Assembly (NCBI GenBank): GCA_002400415.1
Contig: DGQP01000009.1
Coordinates: 62,001 to 126,000 of the forward strand
Source of the DNA: Chitinophagaceae bacterium UBA4411
Lineage (GTDB): Bacteria > Bacteroidota > Bacteroidia > Chitinophagales > Chitinophagaceae
Length of the DNA: 64,000 nt
Direction of reading: 5' to 3'
The notes beneath the pieces are model-generated. The model ran no database searches. It was not told the origin of the DNA and was given only the letters and a program-made list of their open reading frames with translations. Below are positions 1 to 8,359 of this stretch, one piece after another. The translations under genes and the position numbers were made by a program. The first letter of the stretch is position 1. Each line of letters begins with the position of its first letter.

Positions 1-1149
1 AGAACTGATGGCGTTGGTAAGAAGAAACTGTATGAAACCGAATTCCAGAAAAGAGTGACTGCAAACCCGCAATGGAAAACGAATTATGGCAATCTGTTAA
101 CCGAACTGGAAACAGCCTATGCAGATATGCGTTCACCGGGTTTGGCCCGGGATTATTATACCGAGATAACCGGGCGGGTGGAGTTATTGACCATTGCGGC
201 GCAGCTCAACAGCCTGATCACTGCGTATGAAAAAGACGGGGAAAAAGGATTTGCACAACGGCTGCCGACGGTAAAAAATATATTGACCGACCTGCTGGGA
301 GAATTCAGCCCGGCGGTGGACCAGCAATTGTTTGAAGCGCTGATGGAGATGTATGTAAAAGACCAGGAAGACAAATATGTTTCCCCGCTGTTCAAAGAAT
401 CGCTTGCGGCAAATGAAGGAAGCTATAAAAAACTCGCCACCCAACTGTATGGCCAAAAGGAATTATACACGACCAGCGAATTGATGAAATTGTTAGATAA
501 GCCGGCTGCCACGGTAACAGCCGATTTAAAAGAACGGTTATTACTAAAACTCTATAATAATATATTAAAGACCTACCAGGTACTGGTGCAGGGCCCGGTG
601 AATGAAGTGCAGGCCCGTATCAACAAACTGCAGCGGACCTATATGCAGGCGCAGATGGAAGTGATGAAGGAAAGAAAATTCTATCCCGATGCCAACAGTA
701 CGCTGCGGGTTACTTATGGCAATGTAAAAGGATACAATGCGAGGGATGCAGTGAAATATGATTTCTATACCTACTTGGATGGGGTGATGGATAAATACAA
801 ACCGGGCGACTACGAATTTGATGTACCGGAAAAACTCAGGACATTATATACCAACAAAGACTTTGGGCAATACGGGAGTAAGGGTAAGATGCCGGTTTGT
901 TTTATTGCGATGAACCATACCACGGGAGGAAACTCGGGTAGTCCTGCGCTGGATGCTTATGGTAATCTGATCGGCCTGAACTTCGACCGGGTTTGGGAGG
1001 GCACGATGAGTGATATTAATTATGATCCTTCTATCTGCCGCAATATCATGGTGGATATCCGCTATGTGCTTTTTGTGGTGGATAAATACGCCGGGGCCGG
1101 ACACCTGGTGAAGGAAATGAAACTGGTTCATCCCAAGGCCAAAAAATAA
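1..1149 (+). CDS. S46 family dipeptidyl-peptidase, DPP11-like (3' part)
   Basis: This is the C-terminal part of a periplasmic S46 dipeptidyl-peptidase, which removes dipeptides from the N-termini of oligopeptides during peptide-based growth. The frame is open from base 1, so the gene starts outside the window. A helical segment is followed by the catalytic serine in the motif GGNSGSPA (about base 928). About 22 residues later an Arg in NFDRVWEG sits where, from family knowledge, DPP7 has Gly (hydrophobic specificity) and DPP11 has Arg (Asp/Glu specificity), so an acidic P1 preference is inferred. The C-terminal block NIMVDIRYVLFVVDK is typical of the family. A hairpin terminator follows the stop. 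The family is certain; the substrate class is likely but not proven. Confidence 0.93.
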   Translation, partial: RTDGVGKKKLYETEFQKRVTANPQWKTNYGNLLTELETAYADMRSPGLARDYYTEITGRVELLTIAAQLNSLITAYEKDGEKGFAQRLPTVKNILTDLLGEFSPAVDQQLFEALMEMYVKDQEDKYVSPLFKESLAANEGSYKKLATQLYGQKELYTTSELMKLLDKPAATVTADLKERLLLKLYNNILKTYQVLVQGPVNEVQARINKLQRTYMQAQMEVMKERKFYPDANSTLRVTYGNVKGYNARDAVKYDFYTYLDGVMDKYKPGDYEFDVPEKLRTLYTNKDFGQYGSKGKMPVCFIAMNHTTGGNSGSPALDAYGNLIGLNFDRVWEGTMSDINYDPSICRNIMVDIRYVLFVVDKYAGAGHLVKEMKLVHPKAKK

Positions 1150-1166
1150 CCCGGAAACGGGATTCG

Positions 1167-1213
1167 AAAACCGCCTAAAGCCCTGAAAAATGGTGGCTTT
1201 GGGCGGTTTTCCA
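1167..1213 (+). terminator. Rho-independent terminator after the S46 peptidase gene
   Basis: An inverted repeat (AAACCGCCTAAAGCC pairing with GGCTTTGGGCGGTTT) with a short loop ends in a run of T. It lies 18 bases after the peptidase stop and just before the next gene's promoter, so it separates the two transcription units. Confidence 0.75.
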
Positions 1214-1216
1214 CAA

Positions 1217-1247
1217 TTTGTTCATATTGGCAAAAGCCCTATTTTTG
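1217..1247 (+). promoter_or_regulatory. Bacteroidota-type promoter of the PpiD-like gene
   Basis: TTTG at 1217-1220 and TATTTTTG at 1240-1247 fit the Bacteroidota primary sigma consensus (TTTG at -33, TAnnTTTG at -7) with 19 bases between them. The predicted transcript start is about 30 bases before the ATG at 1284. This supports that ATG over the upstream in-frame TTG at 1218, which would fall inside the promoter. Confidence 0.7.
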
Positions 1248-1283
1248 CCGTCCTTTCATAAACAGTTTATTATAATATTTAGT

Positions 1284-3419
1284 ATGTCAATTATTCAATC
1301 TATCAGGGACAGAGGCGCAGTGATTTCAGTGGTTATCATAGCCCTTGCATTGCTCGGATTTATCGCCATGGATGCGTTTACCGGAAAAAGCAACCTGTTT
1401 GGCGGCAGCCCATCCACCACTGTTGGAAAGGTGAATGGTGAAAAGATCGGGGTGCAGGATTTTCAAAACCTGATTACCCAGAACGAACAGAATATGCAGC
1501 AACAGGGCTATCCCTCCGGTGAAGCCACCCGCCAGCAGGCATTGGAAGCTGCCTGGTCACAGGAAGTGAGCAGAATATTACTGAAACAGGAGCTGGATAA
1601 ACTGGGTATTGAAGTGGGCAAAAAAGAAATGGGCGATATGTTATATGGTCCTAACCCGTCCCCGGTTGCCAAACAATATTTGGGCGGACAGGATGGCCAG
1701 TATAATGTAGCACAGGTGCAGCAAACGATTAACGAGATTCAGAAAGGAAGAGATGCATCAAGAAAAGAACAACTGAACCAGCTGCTGAACTATATGAAGC
1801 AGGTGAGGCTGGAAGAAAAATATAATTCCCTGTTCACCAACAGCACCAACTTCCCCAAATGGTTGCTGGAAAAACAAAATGCCGATAACAGCCAGCTGGG
1901 CCGCATCTCTTTTGTTCGGGTACCGTATACTGAAATTCCTGACAGCAGCGTAAAGATCAGCGATAAAGAAGTGGCGGATTATATCAGCAAGCACAAAGAA
2001 GATTTCAAACAGGAAGAATCCCGCAGTATTGCTTACCTCGCATTCAGTGCATCACCCAATGCAAAAGACACCGCAGAGACTATTGAAAAACTGAAATTGA
2101 TCGCACCTGCTATGGCAGAAAAGAAGGATGATGAAATGGAAAACTTCCTGGCTGCTGAAGGGGCATCCAATTTTTACAACGGTTATATCAATGGCAAAAC
2201 GATACAGATAGCACAGAAAGACTCTATTTTCAGAACCCCGGTGGGAATGATTTACGGGCCTTACCTGGATGGTGGTTCTTTCACCATTGCAAAGATGCTG
2301 GGTGTAAGACAAATGCCCGATTCTGCAAAAGTTCGCCATATTCTTATTTCCACAATGCAGATTGATCCGCAAACCAGGCAATCACAAATGGTAAGAGATG
2401 ATGCTACGGCATTAAAACTGATCGACAGCGTGAAGCAACTGCTCAGCAGTGGCCAGCCTTTTGATTCTGTTTGTGCAAAATTATCAGAGGACCCGGGCAG
2501 TAAAGATAAGGGCGGCGTATATGAAATTGGAAGCGGCCAGATGGTGGCACCCTTCAACGATTATAGTTTTACCAATGCCCCGGGTTCAAAAGGGGTTGTA
2601 AAAACAGAATTTGGCTACCATTATATAGAAGTAATATCGCAAAAAGGATCTGCAACAGGGTATAAGATTGCTTACCTGAGCAAACCCGTTGTAGCCAGCC
2701 AGGAAACGATTAATGATGCCCGTAATAATGCCGGCAGCTTTGCCAGCAAAGCAAGGGATGAAAAATCATTCAATGAAACCTTTGATAAAGAGTGGAAAGC
2801 AAAAGGCTATAACAAAGGAATTGGTTTGGATATCCGCCCGACAGCTTACCAGGTAACCGGTCTTGGTTTCTCCAGGGATTTTGTAAGAAAGATCTATGAT
2901 GCCAAACGTGGTGAAGTGCTGCAACCCGAAAGAGTGGAAGAAAACTATGTGGTGGCTGTGGTAACAGAAGTACAGGAAAAAGGAACACAATCCGTTGGCA
3001 AAGCAAGAGCCATGGTAGAACCGTTGCTGCGCAACCATAAAAAGGCAGAGCTGATCAAAACAAAGACCGGGCCCGTTACAACCCTGGAAGCAGCGGCAGC
3101 CAAACTGGGCAAACAAATAGAACCGGCTGACAGCCTTCGTTTCAGCGGTGGTCAGAATACAATAGGGTTTGAACCAAAAGTACTGGGAGCAACTTTCTGC
3201 CCGGCTAACCGCGGGAAAGTAGTTACTGAGCCAATTGAAGGAACAGCTGGTGTGTATGTAATAAGGGTTGATAATGTTTCTGCCACAGCGGTCGCCGATG
3301 CGAATGTGGCTGAGCAAAGAAAACAACAATATGAAATGTCCAAACAAAGAGGTAATTCACCGTTAGCCGCCCTCCGTGAAGCGGCCAGCATTACCGATAA
3401 CCGGACCAAACATTTCTGA
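1284..3419 (+). CDS. PpiD/SurA-type membrane-anchored peptidyl-prolyl isomerase
   Basis: This is a membrane-anchored periplasmic foldase of the PpiD/SurA group, about 711 residues. The N-terminus has a short cytoplasmic stretch (MSIIQSIRDRG) and one transmembrane anchor (about residues 12-32), then a SurA-N-like region. A parvulin domain lies at about residues 345-452, with the typical start KVRHILIS and the block SEDPGSKDKGG. The remaining C-terminal part resembles a second, degenerate chaperone/parvulin-like region. It probably assists folding of outer-membrane and secreted proteins at the inner membrane exit. The start was chosen because an upstream in-frame TTG lies within the promoter. 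A strong terminator follows. Family assignment is firm; whether the isomerase is active cannot be judged. Confidence 0.92.
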   Translation: MSIIQSIRDRGAVISVVIIALALLGFIAMDAFTGKSNLFGGSPSTTVGKVNGEKIGVQDFQNLITQNEQNMQQQGYPSGEATRQQALEAAWSQEVSRILLKQELDKLGIEVGKKEMGDMLYGPNPSPVAKQYLGGQDGQYNVAQVQQTINEIQKGRDASRKEQLNQLLNYMKQVRLEEKYNSLFTNSTNFPKWLLEKQNADNSQLGRISFVRVPYTEIPDSSVKISDKEVADYISKHKEDFKQEESRSIAYLAFSASPNAKDTAETIEKLKLIAPAMAEKKDDEMENFLAAEGASNFYNGYINGKTIQIAQKDSIFRTPVGMIYGPYLDGGSFTIAKMLGVRQMPDSAKVRHILISTMQIDPQTRQSQMVRDDATALKLIDSVKQLLSSGQPFDSVCAKLSEDPGSKDKGGVYEIGSGQMVAPFNDYSFTNAPGSKGVVKTEFGYHYIEVISQKGSATGYKIAYLSKPVVASQETINDARNNAGSFASKARDEKSFNETFDKEWKAKGYNKGIGLDIRPTAYQVTGLGFSRDFVRKIYDAKRGEVLQPERVEENYVVAVVTEVQEKGTQSVGKARAMVEPLLRNHKKAELIKTKTGPVTTLEAAAAKLGKQIEPADSLRFSGGQNTIGFEPKVLGATFCPANRGKVVTEPIEGTAGVYVIRVDNVSATAVADANVAEQRKQQYEMSKQRGNSPLAALREAASITDNRTKHF

Positions 3420-3451
3420 CACAACGATTTTTACCGATACCAACTGCAAGG

Positions 3452-3486
3452 CCCGTTCCGCTGAAAGGAACGGGTTTTTTGTTTTT
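3452..3486 (+). terminator. Rho-independent terminator after the PpiD-like gene
   Basis: An 8-base perfect stem (CCCGTTCC / GGAACGGG) with a 7-base loop is followed directly by TTTTTTGTTTTT, 33 bases after the stop. This is a canonical intrinsic terminator. Confidence 0.9.
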
Positions 3487-3546
3487 CCTGCCCCCGTAAA
3501 CAAGAGCAGTGCTGATTTGTTAGTTTTACATACAGATATACCGATC

Positions 3547-4053
3547 ATGAGTGAACCCTTTGTCAATAAAGTAGCAGAAAGCGGCCTTGTCACACTGGAC
3601 CTGGAAAAATATTATCCTAGGGAGGAGACTGCTGTGTTTGATATGAAGGATTACTTGTTTATGGGCATGATCCTGAAAGAAAAGGATTTCCGGGAAGCAT
3701 TGAAGAATTCAGACTGGTCTGTTTACCAGGATAAAAATGTGGCATTGTTCTGCAGCGCCGATGCCATTATCCCGGTGTGGGCTTATATGCTCGCGGCAGC
3801 TTACCTGCAACCCGTTGCTAAAGAAATCGTGATGGGTGACGAAAAAGAATTGCACAAGCAGGTCTTCCTCAAAAATCTTGCTGCAATAAATGTAAATGAG
3901 TTCGCCGATCAGCGGGTGGTGATAAAAGGATGTGGTGAAACACCCATTGAAGATTTTGTGTACATGGAGATCACCAAATTATTACGCCCGGTGGTTAAGA
4001 GTATCATGTACGGCGAACCCTGCAGCACCGTACCGGTTTACAAAAAGAGATAA
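3547..4053 (+). CDS. DUF2480 family protein
   Basis: This is a 168-residue soluble protein of DUF2480, a small family found in Bacteroidota with no established function. It begins MSEPFVNKVAESG and shows the family's pattern of a conserved N-terminal half (DMKDYLFMGMILKEKDFR) and a Cys-containing second half (KGCGETPIEDFVYMEITK). There is no signal peptide or membrane segment, so it is probably cytoplasmic. The open frame extends back to 3376, but that stretch covers the preceding terminator, so the ATG at 3547 is preferred. It is probably transcribed alone; the next gene converges from the other strand. Family membership is from recognition of the sequence pattern; no function is proposed. 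Confidence 0.85.
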   Translation: MSEPFVNKVAESGLVTLDLEKYYPREETAVFDMKDYLFMGMILKEKDFREALKNSDWSVYQDKNVALFCSADAIIPVWAYMLAAAYLQPVAKEIVMGDEKELHKQVFLKNLAAINVNEFADQRVVIKGCGETPIEDFVYMEITKLLRPVVKSIMYGEPCSTVPVYKKR

Positions 4054-4056
4054 CCG

Positions 4057-4507
4057 CTATTTAAAAATATCCTGCGCAAAGTTTTTAAGGAATTCACTAT
4101 AGCTACTGTAATTGTTCTCAAAGAAAATATTCCAGAGTTTGATGCCCAATATCACCAGGCCCAGCACACTTAGCAGCTGGAAGGGGTTTGATATACACTT
4201 TCAGCGCCACGATGATGCGGGTCACAAAAAGAAAAAGCCCCAATAGTAATATGATTGCCCACGGGGTTTTTATGGCGTTGCTCACACTGCTGCGCAGGAC
4301 ACCGCTGGCAGGATCGTAAGTGTCGGGTGGAAAATAAGAATCAAAGAGGTACACACTGCCCTTCCATAACAGGATTACACAGGCAACCACAAATAAAATA
4401 TTACTGGCCACCCGGATGGCATGGTTGAGCCAGGGAATCTTTCTTTCTTCTTCTTTTTCAAACAGGGAGACAATACCATCAAGCTGGTTGCTTATAAAAT
4501 CACTCAT
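4057..4507 (-). pseudogene. Small two-to-three-TM membrane protein with an apparent frameshift
   Basis: The frame starting at 4507 encodes a short cytoplasmic head (MSDFISNQLDGIVSLFEKEEERK) and two transmembrane segments (about residues 30-47 and 83-100), then loses membrane-protein character and stops at 4118. In another frame, from about 4190 to a TAG at 4057-4059, the DNA encodes NPFQLLSVLGLVILGIKLWN followed by a polar, helical tail ending FAQDIFK. Joining the frames by removing one base within the TATA run near 4190-4195 gives one coherent protein of about 149 residues. The interruption is therefore either a recent one-base mutation or a sequencing or assembly error. I do not recognise the family. 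It converges with the DUF2480 gene. Confidence 0.65.
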
Positions 4508-4539
4508 AGCAGTTTATTGGAGGTGAGAGAATGAGCTTA

Positions 4540-5649
4540 TCAGAACCAGCCCCGTTTGCGGAAGACCCAGATCATCCACACGGGGATCAGCAACATCACA
4601 CCTACTGCGATCCAGAACCCGTATTGATTATGCAGGTAAGGAATTTCATCGAAGTTCATCCCGAATATACCACCAATAACGGTAGCCGGGGCCAGCAAAC
4701 AGGTTACGATGGCCATCACTTTCATCACTTCATTCATCCGCAGGTTCACATTATTGATATAGAGGTCCTGTAAGCTTACCATAATATCACGATAGTTCTC
4801 GGTAAGATCGGCAGCCTGTACAATATGATCGTAAACATCCTTAAAATATTTGGTGGTTCTGTCGTCCAGCAATTCACTTTCGCTGCGGATAATATTGTTC
4901 AGCACATCCCGTACGGGAATGATATTTCTTTTCAGTACGATCAATTCTTTACGCAGCTGGTTGATCTTGGCCAGGCTGCGGGTATTGCTCCGCCGGATCA
5001 CCTCTTCTTCCAGGATCTCAATCTGGTCACCAAGGCGGTCCATCACCAGGAAATAATTGTCAACAATAAGGTCAAGCATGGAATAGAGCAGGTAATCGGC
5101 GCTTCGCTGGCGGATCTGGCTGCGTCCCAAACGCAGTTTATTGCGCAGCGGATCAAATACATCCCGGCTGGCATCTTCCTGGAAACTGATCACAAAATCT
5201 TTACCCAGCACAATGCTGATTTGTTCTGTCTCCACCGATTTCTCTTCGCTGTTATAATACAGCATATTCAGCAGGCAGAACATTACTCCTTCCACCTCAT
5301 CCATTTTGGGGCGCTGGTGGATGCTAAGAATATCTTCCACCAGCAACTGGTGAACTTCATAATGTTCGCACACCGCCTCCACATCTGATTTGCGCAGTCC
5401 GTCAATATTGATCCAGCTGATGCGGTTGCTGGTTTTATACGGAAAACAATCTTTCACATGATCGGCCCTTTGCTCATGTAATGTTTCTGCGTTATAATCA
5501 TATACAAATGCTTTCACTTCCCGGGCTTCTTCCCGCACAGGAATCAGGGTGGGGTTCACCTTCAGGATCTCTTTGGTCCGCCGGGTGGCAAACAGGTTTG
5601 GCAGGTAGAGATACTTTAAATATTTTTCCGGGCGAAGTTTTACATTCAT
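4540..5649 (-). CDS. corA: CorA-type Mg2+/Co2+ transporter
   Basis: This is a 369-residue CorA channel protein for passive uptake of Mg2+ (and Co2+, Ni2+) through the inner membrane as a pentamer. A long soluble N-terminal domain of about 300 residues, with a charged helix (DRLGDQIEILEEEVIRR), is followed by two transmembrane helices. The signature GMN is present in IFGMNFDEIPYL between them, and the C-terminus is basic (RKRGWF). The start at 5649 (MNVKLRPEKYLK) is chosen because the 26 codons upstream in the same frame lie inside a terminator hairpin of the next gene. It sits 32 bases downstream of the frameshifted membrane-protein gene's start and may be transcribed with it. The assignment is firm. 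Confidence 0.95.
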   Translation of the reverse strand: MNVKLRPEKYLKYLYLPNLFATRRTKEILKVNPTLIPVREEAREVKAFVYDYNAETLHEQRADHVKDCFPYKTSNRISWINIDGLRKSDVEAVCEHYEVHQLLVEDILSIHQRPKMDEVEGVMFCLLNMLYYNSEEKSVETEQISIVLGKDFVISFQEDASRDVFDPLRNKLRLGRSQIRQRSADYLLYSMLDLIVDNYFLVMDRLGDQIEILEEEVIRRSNTRSLAKINQLRKELIVLKRNIIPVRDVLNNIIRSESELLDDRTTKYFKDVYDHIVQAADLTENYRDIMVSLQDLYINNVNLRMNEVMKVMAIVTCLLAPATVIGGIFGMNFDEIPYLHNQYGFWIAVGVMLLIPVWMIWVFRKRGWF

Positions 5650-5687
5650 ACAAAGGAAAGTTAGCAAAGAAATAGAAGAAGGGCATA

Positions 5688-5723
5688 CAAAAATAAGAGG
5701 CCTTGTTATCAACAAGACCTCTT
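5688..5723 (-). terminator. Rho-independent terminator after the 5746-6234 lipoprotein gene
   Basis: Read on the minus strand, AAGAGGTCTTGTT pairs with AACAAGGCCTCTT (one G-T pair) around a 3-base loop and is followed by ATTTTT. It ends the lipoprotein transcript and shows that corA is transcribed separately. Confidence 0.88.
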
Positions 5724-5745
5724 TCATTTTTTTGACAGCAAAAAT

Positions 5746-6234
5746 TTACTTAGCCGGGGCCGGAGCTGCCGGTGCATCGCTGTTCCAGATGTCCCGGTGC
5801 ATTTTCCATTTACCGTCTTCTTCTTTCCACATCACGATGAATTTCCCCTTCTCATACGAAACGCCGCCATCACCCTGCAGATCATAACTGCCGGTTTCAA
5901 TCACACCGTCCTTTCCACCCATCACCTCGCCGGTGGTCAGTATAATTTTCTTAATACCCATTTTCACCGCCCCGCCAAAAAAAGCATTGATACCGGCGCT
6001 GCCGCAAATCTTCGGCACAGCAGCCGGGTTAATACAGGCATCACTGGTATAACAACCGACAAATGTGGCGGAATCATTTTTGGCAAAGCAATTACCATAG
6101 ACCAGATTACTGGCAGTGATCTGCACTTTTACAGAATCAAGATTGAATGAGGATGTTTCAGTTGTTTCAGATCCATTGTTGCAGGCCGTAAACCCAAGCA
6201 GGGCTGCGGCACAGGCGAATAACAATAATTTCAT
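5746..6234 (-). CDS. Lipoprotein with a SnoaL/DUF4440-like (NTF2 fold) domain
   Basis: This is a 162-residue lipoprotein. A hydrophobic leader ends in the lipobox LGFTAC, followed by a Ser/Thr-rich spacer. The rest resembles the NTF2-like/SnoaL or DUF4440 fold: an N-terminal helix containing NLVYGNCFAKNDSATFVGCY, a central glycine-rich stretch and a C-terminal strand pattern ending WKMHRDIWNSD. Members of this fold bind small molecules or act as isomerases; the role here is unknown. The C-terminus is Ala/Pro-rich. The ATG at 6234 is preferred over one 45 bases upstream because it places the leader at the N-terminus. The domain call is an inference from pattern, not from alignment. Confidence 0.72.
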   Translation of the reverse strand: MKLLLFACAAALLGFTACNNGSETTETSSFNLDSVKVQITASNLVYGNCFAKNDSATFVGCYTSDACINPAAVPKICGSAGINAFFGGAVKMGIKKIILTTGEVMGGKDGVIETGSYDLQGDGGVSYEKGKFIVMWKEEDGKWKMHRDIWNSDAPAAPAPAK

Positions 6235-6309
6235 TTTGTAGGTTTTGCAGTAAGGTAGCCTGTTTGCCGACAGGTACAATACCGGGGCAAGGGTATTTTA
6301 GGGGGATCA

Positions 6310-6777
6310 CTAGCCTTGCAGCAGTATCTTTTTGATCAGTACAATCTGCCCCAGGTGATAATGGGTATGTTCAATGATACCATAAATATTCCGGTGATAG
6401 TTTCCGTATTTATCATCTTCAAAGACCTCCTTAAACCGGCTTTCCGGCAACTGTTCAACAAGTGCTGCAAAACTCTCTGCATCTGTCAGGGTTGTATTCA
6501 CTAACCGGTCCCAGTCATCCTGGTTCCGGATGGGCGGCAGGTCAAAACTGAATTTATCGCTTGCATCCAACGGGCTGCCATGCAATACTTTCAGCACCGC
6601 CTGCACATAATAGTGGATATGGTAAACCAGGGCGGCAATGGTATTCAAAGAATGAACAGTTGTGGTAGCCTGCTGCCAGTCAACACCCGTCAGTGTTTCT
6701 TTAAGATTAACCGAGGTCCAGTTGCCACCCGTAAAAACATCGCGGAAGTGTTTGGCGGTTTGTTGGGATAAATTCAT
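6310..6777 (-). CDS. DinB-like (DUF1572) four-helix metal-binding protein
   Basis: This is a 155-residue soluble protein of the DinB superfamily, a four-helix bundle that usually carries three metal-binding His residues. Candidate ligands are in the second helix (ALVYHIHYYVQAVL) and near the C-terminus (EHTHYHLGQIVLIKK), matching the superfamily's spacing. Members include thiol transferases such as bacillithiol S-transferases and many proteins of unknown role; no specific substrate can be named here. The gene stands alone, with gaps on both sides, on the minus strand between a lipoprotein gene and a decayed membrane-protein gene. Confidence 0.85.
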   Translation of the reverse strand: MNLSQQTAKHFRDVFTGGNWTSVNLKETLTGVDWQQATTTVHSLNTIAALVYHIHYYVQAVLKVLHGSPLDASDKFSFDLPPIRNQDDWDRLVNTTLTDAESFAALVEQLPESRFKEVFEDDKYGNYHRNIYGIIEHTHYHLGQIVLIKKILLQG

Positions 6778-6844
6778 GTCCTGTGAATTGTAATGAATAA
6801 TGTTGTATCGTGTCAGACTCGTCTAAATGTACAACCACAATTTT

Positions 6845-7223
6845 TTATTGGTGATACTTTTCTGCCAAACGACGAGAAGCGGCCCTCCTTTCTATACTAA
6901 CTAAGATACCTATCAGCAGAATTTCGCCAACAAAATACAGCACCCCCAAAATAGAGAGGCTGGAATAAAAGAAGATGACAAGCCCGGCGGTAGCACAACA
7001 GTAAAGCAGGTTGGCAATAGCAATAATTTGAAGGCAAATCCGCCAATGCCGGCCGGAAAAAAAATAATAAGGGCGCATTTTGGCATCCCGAACAAATCCA
7101 GGAACATAACAAGGATAAATCCGGCCAGGAAGGCGTAAGAAGGGCTCCGGCACTGTCCACCAGGAAAAGCTTCCGGGGATTCAAAGCAAGCTGTTCAGAA
7201 AATAAGCGAAACCGGGTTGCCAT
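6845..7223 (-). pseudogene. Decayed membrane-protein gene (multiple frameshifts)
   Basis: Three overlapping frames each hold part of one protein. From 7223 one frame gives MATRFRLFSEQLALNPRKLF up to about 7130. A second frame, through about 7060, gives AFLAGFILVMFLDLFGMPK. A third, from about 7040 to 6845, gives RICLQIIAIANLLYCCATAG and two further hydrophobic segments. This order matches a small Bacteroidota multi-span membrane family I recognise by pattern but cannot name. It usually has extra residues between the second and third parts, so an internal deletion is likely as well as at least two frameshifts. The piece is probably non-functional. Sequencing error is less likely than for a single frameshift because several lesions are needed. 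Confidence 0.7.
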
Positions 7224-7248
7224 TGTGCTGCTTTGGTTGCGAAACAGT

Positions 7249-7941
7249 TTAATATATTTCCCTCACTTTAGATTCATGAATTTCTAACGTGTGTTTTGTA
7301 TCAAACACCCAATTCTTTGTATCGAGGGATGTTGTATAGAAATTGTAATTCAAGTAATCGCAACAAGGCCTTCTTACAGTTTTGAAAATGATCTTACCCT
7401 TTTGTATCTGGGAAAAGTCAGCATCATACAAATAACCGCTAATATCAAATCGCCTGTAGTTATTATTATTTTCAATTATTAATAAAAAATTTCTATCCCA
7501 CTGTGCGTATTGGTCAACAAGAGATGAATAGAGAATGTCTAAATCACCATCACCATCAAGGTCAATAAGATTGAATTCGTCCAGCCTGCAATCGGGAGCC
7601 ACAGAAGTAGTATCCTCGTAAATTGCTCTTGTGTCGGGGTTAACCTTCCAGCACTTAATATCCAAAAAGCGATAATCTGCATCGCCCATAACCGATTTAA
7701 TTGCTGCAATGATTAGTTTTTTCTTCTCAATTCTAGAAACCCGCCTGCTATACTGTGATAAACTGAAAAGCTTCAAATTTATTGTTGTATCAATATCCCT
7801 GAATTCACTGGTCATTTGAGCCCCCGGACCCTTTTGTATTTTTTTTGACGAATCAATATTAGCCAGCTTTGTTGAACCCTCATTCGAGGAACAGGAGATC
7901 AGAAGAATGAGGATCGGTGTTGAAAGGAGCAACAACTTCAT
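7249..7941 (-). CDS. Lipoprotein with a calcium-binding-like acidic loop, unknown function
   Basis: This is a 230-residue predicted lipoprotein. The leader MKLLLLSTPILILLISC ends in the lipobox ISC, followed by Ser/Asn residues. Near residue 125 is the acidic loop IDLDGDGDLDIL, which looks like the repeats of FG-GAP/VCBS proteins or an EF-hand-like calcium loop, followed by aromatic strand-like sequence. Only one such loop is present. I do not recognise a family. It is 25 bases upstream of the decayed gene and 23 bases downstream of the ACT-domain gene. Its base composition is more AT-rich than the flanking genes. Confidence 0.72.
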   Translation of the reverse strand: MKLLLLSTPILILLISCSSNEGSTKLANIDSSKKIQKGPGAQMTSEFRDIDTTINLKLFSLSQYSRRVSRIEKKKLIIAAIKSVMGDADYRFLDIKCWKVNPDTRAIYEDTTSVAPDCRLDEFNLIDLDGDGDLDILYSSLVDQYAQWDRNFLLIIENNNNYRRFDISGYLYDADFSQIQKGKIIFKTVRRPCCDYLNYNFYTTSLDTKNWVFDTKHTLEIHESKVREIY

Positions 7942-7963
7942 ACATGTGTTTTAAACCTGCGTT

Positions 7964-8356
7964 TCAACTTGAAAGTTTTCCCAGTACCTGCATCGCTCTT
8001 TCCGCATCCTGCTTCTTTACAAAAATATGATCATGATAAAAACCAGCGACCACATTGCAACTGATCTGTTCATCGGCTAAGGCTTTGGAAAAGGCAGCCG
8101 TCAACCCAATAGCTTCTAAGGATGAATGAACGGTTAAAGTGATCCAGGCGGCGACGAAGGAATAAGGAATATTCAATTTATCCGCCAGCGATTTTTCCAG
8201 GATCACCGTAAAGCCCTCTTTTTCCTTGAAGGAAAAAATGATATCGTTGATATGGATGACGGAAAGATCGGGTAAGGAGTAAAAAATAAACTCTCCTTCA
8301 TTCAATGCCGGTTTCATGGTTCGCAGTAATTGCTGAAGGTTTGTTTCGCCCGGCAT
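7964..8356 (-). CDS. ACT domain-containing protein (COG3602-like)
   Basis: This is a 130-residue cytoplasmic protein made of two ACT-like halves. Family features are the early LPDLSVIHINDIIFSFKEKEG region and the second half AWITLTVHSSLEAIGLTAAF, ending with a helix (AERAMQVL). ACT domains bind amino acids or other small ligands and usually control enzymes, but stand-alone members like this have no assigned partner. It starts 4 bases after the stop of kdnB on the same strand and is probably co-transcribed with it. Whether the two proteins work together is unknown. Confidence 0.83.
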   Translation of the reverse strand: MPGETNLQQLLRTMKPALNEGEFIFYSLPDLSVIHINDIIFSFKEKEGFTVILEKSLADKLNIPYSFVAAWITLTVHSSLEAIGLTAAFSKALADEQISCNVVAGFYHDHIFVKKQDAERAMQVLGKLSS

Positions 8357-8359
8357 GGC

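Noticed and set aside
1218..1283. Upstream start for the PpiD-like protein
   Set aside because: This segment contains the promoter elements and its first codon is TTG; the ATG at 1284 fits the family start.
4825..5388. A 187-codon plus-strand open frame
   Set aside because: It is antisense to corA, whose motifs are certain.
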